The notes: generated by a model from the letters alone, not told the origin. A stretch of 17,266 bases of DNA from an uncultured Desulfovibrio sp. (GCA_900553145.1 USCL01000047.1:1-17266), one strand, 5' to 3'; shown: positions 6,690 to 13,276, numbered from the stretch's first letter. A program made the numbers and translations.

Positions 6690-8006
6690 ATGGCCTTTGA
6701 ATATATCGGAGCGCTTCTTGAGGAAGCGGTGCAGTCGACCGCCTCGGTGGAGGTGCGGGGCCGCGTGGAGCAGGTCGTGGGGACCATCATCCGGGCCGTT
6801 GTGCCGGGGGTGAAGGTCGGCGAGCTGTGCATCCTGCGGAACCCGTGGGAAGACTGGACGCTCCGGGCCGAGGTGGTGGGCTTCGTGAAGCAGGTGGCCC
6901 TGCTGACGCCGCTCGGCGACCTGCAGGGCATTTCTCCGGCCACTGAAGTCATCCCGACGGGGGAAATCCATTCCGTGCCCGTGGGCGAGGATCTGCTCGG
7001 GCGCGTCCTGAACGGGCTGGGAGACCCCATTGACGGCGGGCCGCCGCTCAAGCCCCGCACCCACTATCCCGTCTACGCCGAACCTCCGAATCCCATGCTC
7101 CGCAAAATCATCGACAAGCCGATGTCGCTGGGCCTGCGCGTGCTCGACGGGGTGCTCACCTGCGGCGAAGGCCAGCGCATGGGCATTTTCGCGGCGGCCG
7201 GCGGCGGCAAGAGTACGCTCTTGTCCAGCATCATCAAAGGCTGTTCCGCCGACGTGTGCGTGTTGGCGCTTATCGGTGAACGTGGCCGTGAAGTACGCGA
7301 ATTCATTGAGAACGACCTTGGCCCGGAAGGACGGAAAAAGGCCGTATTGGTCGTATCCACATCCGACCGTTCGTCGATGGAGCGGCTCAAGGCCGCGTAC
7401 ACGGCCACGGCGGTGGCGGAATATTTCCGGGATCAGCACAGGAGCGTCCTGCTCATGATGGACTCGGTGACCCGTTTCGGACGCGCCCAGCGCGAAATCG
7501 GCCTTGCGGCGGGCGAACCTCCGACCCGGCGCGGTTTTCCGCCGTCCGTGTTTTCGACCTTGCCCAAGCTGATGGAACGGGCGGGCAATTCGGATAAGGG
7601 CTCCATTACGGCGCTGTATACCGTGCTGGTGGAAGGCGACGACATGACGGAACCCATCGCGGACGAAACCCGCTCCATCCTCGACGGCCATATCATCCTG
7701 TCCCGCAAGCTGGCGGCGGCGAACCATTATCCCGCCATCGACGTGCAGGCCAGCGTCAGCCGCGTCATGAACGCCATCGTTTCCAAAGAGCATAAAAAGG
7801 CGGCGCAGGCGCTCCGCAAGGTTCTGGCGAAGTTCGCCGAAGTGGAGCTGCTCGTGCAGATCGGCGAATACAAGAAAGGGTCGGACAAGGAAGCGGACGA
7901 CGCGCTGGCCCGGATCAACGCCGTGAACACCTTCCTCAGGCAGGGGCTGGACGAAAAGAGCACTTTCGAGGAAACGCTGCAGGCGCTGTATAAGGTGGTG
8001 GCCTGA
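6690..8006 (+). CDS. sctN: T3SS export ATPase SctN (YscN/FliI family)
   Basis: SctN is the hexameric ATPase at the base of the injectisome that strips chaperones and unfolds substrates. The 438-aa length fits YscN. The N-terminal beta-barrel (VEVRGRVEQVVGTIIRAVVP) is followed by the nucleotide-binding core. The Walker A motif is AAAGGGKST (residues 168-176), the catalytic glutamate is E197 within GERGREVREF, Walker B is LLMMD with D258 in the LLMMDSVTRFGRAQREIG signature, and the candidate arginine finger is R358 in SVSRVMN. The C-terminal helical domain (KVLAKFAEVELLVQIGEYKK) is typical of T3SS/flagellar members rather than F1-beta. Ribosome site near 6690 is weak (GGATGG). The next gene, sctO, begins two bases after the stop. 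Confidence 0.97.
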   Translation: MAFEYIGALLEEAVQSTASVEVRGRVEQVVGTIIRAVVPGVKVGELCILRNPWEDWTLRAEVVGFVKQVALLTPLGDLQGISPATEVIPTGEIHSVPVGEDLLGRVLNGLGDPIDGGPPLKPRTHYPVYAEPPNPMLRKIIDKPMSLGLRVLDGVLTCGEGQRMGIFAAAGGGKSTLLSSIIKGCSADVCVLALIGERGREVREFIENDLGPEGRKKAVLVVSTSDRSSMERLKAAYTATAVAEYFRDQHRSVLLMMDSVTRFGRAQREIGLAAGEPPTRRGFPPSVFSTLPKLMERAGNSDKGSITALYTVLVEGDDMTEPIADETRSILDGHIILSRKLAAANHYPAIDVQASVSRVMNAIVSKEHKKAAQALRKVLAKFAEVELLVQIGEYKKGSDKEADDALARINAVNTFLRQGLDEKSTFEETLQALYKVVA

Positions 8007-8008
8007 GC

Positions 8009-8500
8009 GTGGAAGCGTATCCGCTGGCCCCTTTGCTCAAGGTGCGCGAATACCGCGAGGATGCGGCCAAGAATGCCCTCAGCGCCGCCGAACGCGCCGT
8101 GGCCGAGGCGCAGGAGGCGGTGGAGCGGTGCCGCGAGGAGCTGGAGCGTTATAAGGTGTGGCGCCAGGAAGAGGTGGAGCGCCGCTATGACGCGATTATG
8201 GGCGAGAGCCTGACCCTCAAAGAGCTGGACGTGTTCAAGGCCGGGCTGGGCGCGCTGGCCGATGGCGAATTGAAGCTGGAAGAAGCCATTGCCAAGGCGC
8301 TTGAGAACGTGAAAAAACGTCAGGAAGACGTCCGCAAGGCGCGGGAGGCCGCACGGCAGGCGCAGCACGAAACCGCCAAGATCCTGACGCATCGGGATCT
8401 CTGGCTCGTCGAGGCCAGACGCGAGGCCGAGCGTCTGGAAGATTTGGAAATGGAAGAATTCAAACCGTTGCCGCCTCAGGGGACCGAAGACGAGTCCTAG
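8009..8500 (+). CDS. sctO: T3SS stalk protein SctO (YscO/FliJ-like coiled coil)
   Basis: SctO is the central stalk that inserts into the SctN hexamer and contacts the export gate SctV. The 163-aa protein is almost entirely a charged two-stranded coiled coil (AERAVAEAQEAVERCREELE, then KALENVKKRQEDVRKAREAA). It begins with the family-typical YPLAPLLKVREYREDAA. The GTG at 8009 lies two bases after the sctN stop, with AAGGTGG inside the end of sctN serving as ribosome site. Position between sctN and sctP, size and coiled-coil pattern agree with YscO. Confidence 0.9.
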   Translation: MEAYPLAPLLKVREYREDAAKNALSAAERAVAEAQEAVERCREELERYKVWRQEEVERRYDAIMGESLTLKELDVFKAGLGALADGELKLEEAIAKALENVKKRQEDVRKAREAARQAQHETAKILTHRDLWLVEARREAERLEDLEMEEFKPLPPQGTEDES

Positions 8501-8536
8501 ATGCGCCCATAAGCGGAGGGAAACGGGAGGTTTCGT

Positions 8537-9211
8537 ATGGCTGACTTCATGAAGGTGGATATGTCCCGGCTCGGGAAGGCGGAAGGCAGGCCTGCGGATT
8601 CGGGCATGGCCGCACCTTCCGGCGCGGACGTGGATGCTTTCCGGCAAGCCATGCGGAGAGGGCCGCTTGACGGACGGCAAGGGGCCGGAGGGGACGGGGC
8701 TGACGGAAGGCGTGAAGCGCCGCCTGATCCGGGAGAGGATGCCTCAACCGAGGCCGAAGCGCTTTCCAGCGTGTTTTCCCAGATGACCGGGCCGTTGGAC
8801 ACGCTTTTTGCCGGGCGCATGGCGCAGGCCGCCGAAACGGCCGCTCCGCCCGAGGATGCCCCGGATCTGGGCGCGCTGGCGGAAAAGCTCGTGGAGCGGA
8901 TACTGGTTTCCGAGCCTTCCGGGGGCAGTGAAATCCGCCTCATGCTCGGCAGGGATGTCCTCCCGGGGACTGAGATCCGGCTTCAACGAGGAAGCGACGG
9001 CTTGCTGTCGGTCTTGGTGACGGCGGACAACGCCGCCTCCTTTCAAACGCTTGTCGGTGCCCAAGAATCCTTGAAGGCGCGGCTTGAGTCGTTCGAAAGG
9101 AACGTCCGGGTCGAAGTCGTGTCCGAACGGGGCGGGGCCGATGCCGAGGACGGCGATACGCGTCGGCGCTCGCGCGGCGACTATGCCGCCCCGGACGAAC
9201 GGGACGCCTGA
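8537..9211 (+). CDS. sctP: T3SS needle-length regulator / substrate-switch protein SctP (short HrpP/YscP type)
   Basis: SctP is the secreted ruler and switch that ends needle growth and changes substrate specificity; its C-terminal T3S4 domain is related to FliK. The first 110 or so residues are low-complexity and Gly/Asp/Ala-rich. The C-terminal domain is visible at about residues 130-198: SEIRLMLGRDVLPGTEIRLQ, then LLSVLVTADNAASFQTLVG and LKARLESFERNVRVEVVSE, a FliK-like beta-alpha pattern. At 224 aa it is far shorter than YscP (about 515 aa) and nearer to HrpP-type members. The ATG at 8537 has GGGAGG (8525-8530) six bases upstream. The stop codon lies within the first unit of the CRISPR-like repeat region that follows. 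Confidence 0.82.
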   Translation: MADFMKVDMSRLGKAEGRPADSGMAAPSGADVDAFRQAMRRGPLDGRQGAGGDGADGRREAPPDPGEDASTEAEALSSVFSQMTGPLDTLFAGRMAQAAETAAPPEDAPDLGALAEKLVERILVSEPSGGSEIRLMLGRDVLPGTEIRLQRGSDGLLSVLVTADNAASFQTLVGAQESLKARLESFERNVRVEVVSERGGADAEDGDTRRRSRGDYAAPDERDA

Positions 9212-9684
9212 CCTCCGCGCAGACGGGAGAGGGCCTCATTCCCCCCGTCGGTGTAGAGGAAGAGGGGCGGGACAGTGGAGCAAGGGGGTTCGGCGTGGGC
9301 CAGCCACCGCGCACGCGGAAGAGGGCACGGCCTCCCGTATGCGGCCCCATGCCCGCCGGCCTGTCCCCGCGCGCACGGAAGAGAGTTGCCGGGATATCTG
9401 GCGTGGTTCTCTCTGCCTGCCTGTCCCCCGCGCACACGGAAGAGAGGAGTTGGTGTCCGTACGGGAATTGCCGTTTCAGCCTGACCCTCACGTACGCGGA
9501 AGAGGGCGCGGCACCACCGTGTTAGACATAGGCCTGACTCTACTCTCGCACGCGGAAGAGGGCTACAGCGTGGCGGATATGGCGCAACTGCTTTGCCTGT
9601 CCCCCTGCGCCTGCGGAAGGAAGACTCCCCGCCTTGCAACGGGCAGGCACGTCCAAGTGTGAACCCCGGCGCACGGGGAAGCAT
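9206..9684 (-). CRISPR. Degenerate CRISPR-like array resembling type I-E, between sctP and sctQ
   Basis: About eight imperfect copies of a 27-31 base repeat lie at 9206-9233, 9299-9325, 9359-9385, 9419-9446, 9479-9506, 9532-9562, 9595-9623 and 9657-9684. On the - strand the core reads roughly CTTCCGYGTGCGCGGGG followed by GACAGGC, with a CCGCG-TG-CGCGG dyad. Start-to-start distances are 93, 60, 60, 60, 53, 63 and 62 bases. The intervening sequences are 33, 33, 32, 25, 32 and 33 bases and do not resemble each other. Repeat length, spacer length and the TTCC...GGGG dyad match the type I-E pattern. Copies differ from each other at several positions, so this looks like a decayed array. No cas gene is in the window. 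The strand is inferred from similarity to the usual I-E repeat orientation; the copy at 9657-9684 has the best palindrome (CCCCG/CGGGG). Confidence 0.6.
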
Positions 9685-9690
9685 TCCACA

Positions 9691-9715
9691 CGGGCCTGTT
9701 TTGGGGAAAGGCCCG
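9691..9715 (+). repeat. Perfect hairpin between the repeat array and sctQ
   Basis: CGGGCCT (9691-9697) and AGGCCCG (9709-9715) are exact reverse complements separated by 11 bases. No T tract follows on the + strand. It lies 55 bases before the sctQ start, just beyond the last CRISPR-like repeat, and could be an mRNA processing or stability element. Confidence 0.4.
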
Positions 9716-9769
9716 GCCCGCAACGCGACACTTTGTAACAGCCCTCCATTGCCGGGGGCGGAGGAGCAC

Positions 9770-10837
9770 ATGGAGATACATCCCTTCCGGGCTCCGGCGC
9801 TTTCGCCGCTGGAGGCGCACGTCCTCAACCTGCTGTGCACGCGGGAACAGCCGTGGCCCCTTGTCGTGGCGGGCACGCCGTGCACGCTGGAAGCCGCGTG
9901 CCTTGCGGTTCCTGTCCCGCCGGTATGCGCCTTTGACGTTGTTTGCGGCGAACGGACATGGCGCGTGGAACTCGGCAGCCTGCGCTTGCTGGCGTTGCAT
10001 CCGGCGTTGGCGGACGTGCCGCCGAACGCAGCGCTGCCCGAGACGCTCCAGCTGGCGGTACTGGATTTGCTGGCGGCGCCTTTGGCGGAATTGGCGCAAA
10101 CCTTTTTGAATGTCCCGCTGGCCATCCGCAACGGCCGGATGATCGCGGCGCAGGAGCCCGCCGTTTGCGCGGTGCCCTTGACGCTGCGCATTTCCGCAGG
10201 GGAGGGGCCCTCTTCGGAGGCGTACCCGATCCCCGTCAGGCTGTGCCTGCCCGATCGGGAGAGCGCGCTCGAACTGGTGGAACGGCTGGACGCCTTGCCG
10301 CGCTGCCGCGTATTGGGGCTTGCCGGCGGCGTGCCGGTTCCGGTCAGCCTTGAGGCGGGCCGCATGAGGCTTTCCGTCAGGGAGCTGTCTTCCCTTGAAC
10401 CTGACGACGTGCTGTTGCCGGAAACGTATCCGGCGCGTGAAGGCCGCTTTGTGCTCCGCCTCTGCGCCACGGCGCGTCCCCGCGCGTTCGCCTGTGCCCT
10501 CGCGGAGGGCGGCGTAACCATCCTTTCAGTCCTGAATCCCGAGGAGGGGCCCATGTCCGACGAAAACAACACGGCTGCCGAAGCCTTGCCGTCCGAAGGC
10601 GTCGATACCGGCGAACTGGAAGTGACGCTGACCTTTGAACTCGAACGCCGCCTCATGACGGTGCGGGACGTGGAGACGCTGGCCCCGGGCTATACCTTCG
10701 CGTTCGGCGGCGACGCGCTGGCCCCGGTCACGCTGTACGCCAACGGCAAATCCGTCGGCAGGGGGCGGCTTGTGGATCTCAACGGGACGCTCGGCGTGCA
10801 GGTCATCAGCCTCGGCAAGGTGGGAGAGCAGGCATGA
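9770..10837 (+). CDS. sctQ: T3SS sorting-platform protein SctQ (YscQ/HrcQ family, C-ring-like)
   Basis: SctQ forms the cytosolic pods that receive chaperone-substrate complexes; it is the counterpart of flagellar FliM/FliN. The 355-aa protein has a divergent N-terminal half (LQLAVLDLLAAPLAELAQTF), a central domain (YPIPVRLCLPDRESALELVE) and a C-terminal SpoA domain (LEVTLTFELERRLMTVRDVE, then LYANGKSVGRGRLVDLNG and LGVQVISLG). The ATG at 9770 has GGAGGAG just upstream; the frame stays open back to 9593, but that extension only translates repeat-array DNA. An internal ATG at 10553 with AGGAGGGG (10542-10549) would yield a 94-aa C-terminal form. The 3' end overlaps sctR by four bases (ATGA). 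Confidence 0.92.
   Translation: MEIHPFRAPALSPLEAHVLNLLCTREQPWPLVVAGTPCTLEAACLAVPVPPVCAFDVVCGERTWRVELGSLRLLALHPALADVPPNAALPETLQLAVLDLLAAPLAELAQTFLNVPLAIRNGRMIAAQEPAVCAVPLTLRISAGEGPSSEAYPIPVRLCLPDRESALELVERLDALPRCRVLGLAGGVPVPVSLEAGRMRLSVRELSSLEPDDVLLPETYPAREGRFVLRLCATARPRAFACALAEGGVTILSVLNPEEGPMSDENNTAAEALPSEGVDTGELEVTLTFELERRLMTVRDVETLAPGYTFAFGGDALAPVTLYANGKSVGRGRLVDLNGTLGVQVISLGKVGEQA
10542..10837 (+). CDS. Probable internal translation product of sctQ (SctQ-C, SpoA domain only)
   Basis: Within sctQ an unusually strong Shine-Dalgarno (AGGAGGGG, 10542-10549) stands before an in-frame ATG at 10553 (residue 262, MSDENNTAAEAL). Translation from there gives 94 residues comprising a short acidic linker and the whole SpoA domain. 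YscQ, SsaQ and Spa33 are known to produce such a short C-terminal form by internal initiation; it assembles with the full-length protein in the sorting platform. The ribosome site here is better than that of several annotated genes in this operon, so its presence is unlikely to be accidental. Confidence 0.65.
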
Positions 10838-11484
10838 CGGGCGTCAATCCGTTGTATTTCATTGTGGGCATGGCGCTGCTGGGCCTTGCCCCGTTTTTCC
10901 TGATGATGGTCACGTCCTACGTGAAGATCGTGGTGGTCACGTCGCTTGTCCGCAACGCCCTCGGCGTGCAGCAGGTCCCGCCCGCGATGGTCATGAACGG
11001 CCTTGCCATCATCCTGAGCCTGTTCATCATGGCCCCCATGATGATGCGTACGATGGACATCGCCGAGAAGCTTCAGATCAGCGCGGAACCTTCGCCGAAG
11101 GAGGTTATCGGCATCGTCGACAAACTGTCGCCGCCGCTGCGCCAATTCCTTTCGGACAACACGGAGGACGGCGTGCTCCGCGCCTTCATGAGCACGGCGA
11201 AACGCATCTGGCCCAAGGAGCAGCACGACCGGATTTCCAAAGACAATATGCTGATCCTCGTGCCCGCGTTCACCATTTCGGAATTGACCAAGGCGTTTCA
11301 GGTGGGGTTCCTGCTGTATTTGCCGTTTATCGCCATTGACCTCATCATTTCCAACATCCTGTTGGCGATGGGCATGATGATGGTATCCCCCATGACCATT
11401 TCCCTACCGTTCAAGCTCCTGCTTTTCGTGACCCTTGACGGGTGGCTCAAGATCAGTCAAGGATTGCTTCTAAGCTACAAATAG
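10834..11484 (+). CDS. sctR: T3SS export gate membrane protein SctR (YscR/FliP family)
   Basis: SctR forms a pentamer in the core of the inner-membrane export gate with SctS and SctT. The 216-aa protein shows the FliP/YscR hallmarks: PFFLMMVTSYVKIVVVTSLV, then RNALGVQQVPPAMVMNGLAI, a periplasmic segment with the phrase RQFLSDN, then LVPAFTISELTKAFQVGFLL and the closing SNILLAMGMMMVSP stretch with LPFKLLLFVTLDGW. Several hydrophobic helices are evident. It starts four bases inside sctQ. Unusually, it is not followed by sctS, sctT and sctU but by a regulatory gene pair 23 bases downstream. Confidence 0.97.
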   Translation: MTGVNPLYFIVGMALLGLAPFFLMMVTSYVKIVVVTSLVRNALGVQQVPPAMVMNGLAIILSLFIMAPMMMRTMDIAEKLQISAEPSPKEVIGIVDKLSPPLRQFLSDNTEDGVLRAFMSTAKRIWPKEQHDRISKDNMLILVPAFTISELTKAFQVGFLLYLPFIAIDLIISNILLAMGMMMVSPMTISLPFKLLLFVTLDGWLKISQGLLLSYK

Positions 11485-11507
11485 CAACAACATCAGGAAG
11501 AAATTGT

Positions 11508-11843
11508 ATGCAAGTTGTCACATCGGAACAGGGCTGCGTCAGCATGCTTGCGCTTACCGGAAGAATCGACGCAACCACGGCGAGCATCCTTGAAACCTCC
11601 TGCCGTGGGCTTCTGGATTCCGGGGCTAAAAAAATCGTGGTGGATCTCGGCGGCGTGGAATACATCAGCTCCGCCGGGCTGCGGGTTATCCTGACGATGG
11701 TCAAGGCGAGCAAGAGCGCCGCGGCGACGCTGGCGTTCTGTTCCATGCAGTCGATGGTGGCGGAAGTTTTCAAGATTTCGGGATTCAGCTCCATGCTCCC
11801 CATTTACGCCACGCGCGACGAGGCCGTCAGCGCCCTTTCCTGA
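11508..11843 (+). CDS. STAS-domain anti-anti-sigma factor (RsbV/SpoIIAA/BtrV-like)
   Basis: This single-domain STAS protein of 111 aa would act as the antagonist in a partner-switching circuit: unphosphorylated it captures the kinase/anti-sigma partner, and phosphorylation inactivates it. The conserved core is visible: VSMLALTGRIDATTASILE, then KKIVVDLGGVEYISSAGLRV. The Ser54-Ser55 pair in ISSAGLR is at the position phosphorylated in SpoIIAA/RsbV. The ATG at 11508 has AGGAAG (11495-11500) with seven-base spacing. It lies just after sctR and ten bases before its kinase partner, so it is almost surely co-transcribed with the T3SS operon. In Bordetella, BtrV and BtrW perform this role for a T3SS. 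Confidence 0.9.
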   Translation: MQVVTSEQGCVSMLALTGRIDATTASILETSCRGLLDSGAKKIVVDLGGVEYISSAGLRVILTMVKASKSAAATLAFCSMQSMVAEVFKISGFSSMLPIYATRDEAVSALS

Positions 11844-11853
11844 GGAGGCGATC

Positions 11854-12270
11854 ATGGCGACGCTCAGCGTTCCGGCCAGTCTTGAGCAGCTGGCGAATGT
11901 CAATACTTTTATCCACGAAACCATCCCTTCCTCATACAGGCCGCTGATCCCGCAGGTGGAGCTTGCCGCTGAGGAACTCTTGGTCAACGTGTTCAGCTAT
12001 GCCTATCCGGACGTGCCGGGCGAGGCGCAGATCGCCTGCCGGGAGGTGCGGCTCGACAACGTGCCGTATTTTTGCTTCAAGGTGCAGGATTGGGGTGCGC
12101 CTTTCGATCCTTTCCTTGAGGCTCCGGTCCCGGATCTGTCCCTCGGCGTGGACGAACGGCCCGTGGGGGGGCTCGGCGTACATCTGATCAAGTCCATAGT
12201 CGCCCACTATACGTACGCCTACTACGAGCAGTCGAACATCATCGAACTCTATTTCGCGTTGCCCGAGTGA
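11854..12270 (+). CDS. RsbW/BtrW-type serine kinase / anti-sigma factor (GHKL HATPase)
   Basis: This 138-aa protein is a stand-alone GHKL ATPase domain of the anti-sigma kinase type. The N box is ELAAEELLVNVFSYAYP with E40/E41 and N45, the G1 box is VQDWGAPFDP with D79, and the G2-like glycine motif is GGLGVHLIK (residues 105-113). Such proteins phosphorylate the STAS partner and bind a sigma factor or another target. The ATG at 11854 has a perfect AGGAGG (11843-11848) five bases upstream. No sigma factor and no PP2C/SpoIIE phosphatase is present in the window, so the target and the phosphatase must be elsewhere. The stop overlaps the GTG of the next open frame by four bases. Confidence 0.88.
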   Translation: MATLSVPASLEQLANVNTFIHETIPSSYRPLIPQVELAAEELLVNVFSYAYPDVPGEAQIACREVRLDNVPYFCFKVQDWGAPFDPFLEAPVPDLSLGVDERPVGGLGVHLIKSIVAHYTYAYYEQSNIIELYFALPE

Positions 12271-12434
12271 TCCGCATCCTGAGTTTTTGCCTTGCGGCGG
12301 GGATGTTCCTGTCCGGCACGGCTTCGGCGGGCGTCGTCCTGCATGAGGAGCGCTCGACGGACGAGCGCCCGGCCCGTGCACCCGGGCGTCCAATCCGAAG
12401 ACGCCCTGCCGCCCCGTCCCGCCGTCCCCACTGA
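12267..12434 (+). other. Open frame encoding the orphan signal peptide of the lytic transglycosylase
   Basis: The GTG at 12267 overlaps the kinase stop (GTGA). The 55-codon frame begins with a classical Sec signal: a basic Arg, a hydrophobic core ILSFCLAAGMFLSG and an A-x-A cleavage site (TASA before G). After about residue 33 the translation becomes Arg/Pro-rich and ends at TGA, while the sensible sequence (HPGVQSEDALPPRPAVP) continues in the neighbouring frame. It is listed separately because it is the main evidence for the frameshift. Confidence 0.6.
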
Positions 12435-12948
12435 GAACCTGCTCGACCAGATGGATATTTACGCGCTGTCGCCCCATGCGGCGGCGCTGTCCCTGCCGCG
12501 CATGGTATCGCCCCAGCTGGTGCTCCGCGCCCATGCCGGAAAGGGGACGCTCCCGCCGCCCGCCGTCTGGAAAGGGCTCGTCGCCAAGGCCAGCGGGCGT
12601 TACGGCCTTGATCCCCGGCTCATTGCGGCGGTGATCAAGGTGGAGTCCAATTTCGAGAATATCGCCGAATCGGAGAAGGGCGCGCAGGGCCTCATGCAGC
12701 TCATGCCCGGGACGCAGCAGATGCTCGGGGTCGTCGATCCTTTTGATCCCGAGGCCAACGTGGACGCCGGAAGCCGCTATCTGCGCCAGCAGATCGACCG
12801 CTTCGGCAGGCTCGATCTCGCGCTTGCCGCCTATAATGCCGGGCCGGGCAATGTCCTGCGCTATGGGGGCATCCCTCCTTTCGCCGAAACGCAAGCCTAC
12901 GTAGGCAAAGTGCTGTCACTGCTGGGTGCCGGAGCGGATTCGTTTTGA
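12267..12948 (+). CDS. Lytic transglycosylase (SLT family), signal peptide and catalytic domain in different frames
   Basis: The catalytic domain is clear: DPRLIAAVIKVESNF with the catalytic Glu codon at 12643-12645, then GAQGLMQLMPGTQQMLG, and LALAAYNAGPGNVLRYGG. It cuts peptidoglycan glycan strands, as needed to pass a needle complex through the wall; T3SS loci often carry one. The catalytic frame runs to 12948 and is open back to a TTG at 12292, with the first ATG at 12451. The signal peptide, however, lies one frame off, starting at GTG 12267 (IRILSFCLAAGMFLSG, cleavage after TASA) and hitting TGA at 12432-12434. A single-base slip around 12366-12392 would join them. Either a sequence error, a real frameshift or, less likely, a cytosolic product from the TTG or ATG start explains this. 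Confidence 0.8.
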
Positions 12949-12971
12949 AAGGATATTGGGCTCTCGGGTAA

Positions 12972-13014
12972 GGAAAACGTTCCTGAAGAAAGGGGGGCGC
13001 CCCCACGCTTTTCC
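12972..13014 (+). terminator. Candidate terminator of the T3SS operon
   Basis: GGGGGCGCCCCC (12993-13004) is a perfect palindrome. It is enclosed by GGAAAACG (12972-12979) and CGCTTTTCC (13006-13014), which pair apart from one bulged base. Only four T follow the stem, so termination efficiency is uncertain. It lies 24 bases after the lytic transglycosylase stop. Confidence 0.35.
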
Positions 13015-13116
13015 CTCCCTTCCCCAAACCTGCGGGCACGGCTCGCGTCCATACTTCCCACCCCAATATTTTTGGTTTTATCGAATCCCCATCTGTAGGT
13101 TTTGGGGCTCAGATTG

Positions 13117-13143
13117 CCTTTGAAAGCATACACATTTCAAAGG
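13117..13143. repeat. Exact 9-bp inverted repeat
   Basis: CCTTTGAAA (13117-13125) is the exact reverse complement of TTTCAAAGG (13135-13143), with a nine-base loop. No T tract follows on either strand, so it could be an operator or a remnant structure rather than a terminator. Confidence 0.4.
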
Positions 13144-13236
13144 GAAAAGGCTCCTGAGGCTGAGGACGTTTTCCGCAAAGAAACGAAACCGCCCCTTTCC
13201 GTAGCCTCTCTCCCTCAAAAGAACACGCCAACAGAC

Positions 13237-13276
13237 AAAGAAAACCCCTCGCCATGCGGAAAAACCGCCGCGAGGG
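13237..13276 (-). terminator. Intrinsic terminator for the PP-loop gene
   Basis: CCCTCGC (13246-13252) pairs with GCGAGGG (13270-13276), and an inner GCGG-AAAAA-CCGC hairpin is stacked inside. Read on the - strand the stem is followed by a T-rich tract (complement of AAAGAAAA, 13237-13244). It lies about 107 bases beyond the end of the PP-loop gene. Confidence 0.6.

Noticed and set aside
9247..9270. Possible additional CRISPR-like repeat between the first two copies
   Set aside because: Only the AGGAAGAGGGG end matches, spacing to the previous copy is about 33 bases, and the dyad is missing.
9593..9769. N-terminal extension of SctQ upstream of 9770
   Set aside because: The extension translates repeat-array DNA, has no family resemblance, and the ATG at 9770 has an excellent ribosome site.
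9181..10656. Long - strand open frame with repeated LFRVRGGQ-like peptide phrases
   Set aside because: The repeated peptide comes from translating the CRISPR-like repeats, and the rest is antisense to sctQ. Similar repetitive pseudo-proteins are a known artefact of I-E arrays.
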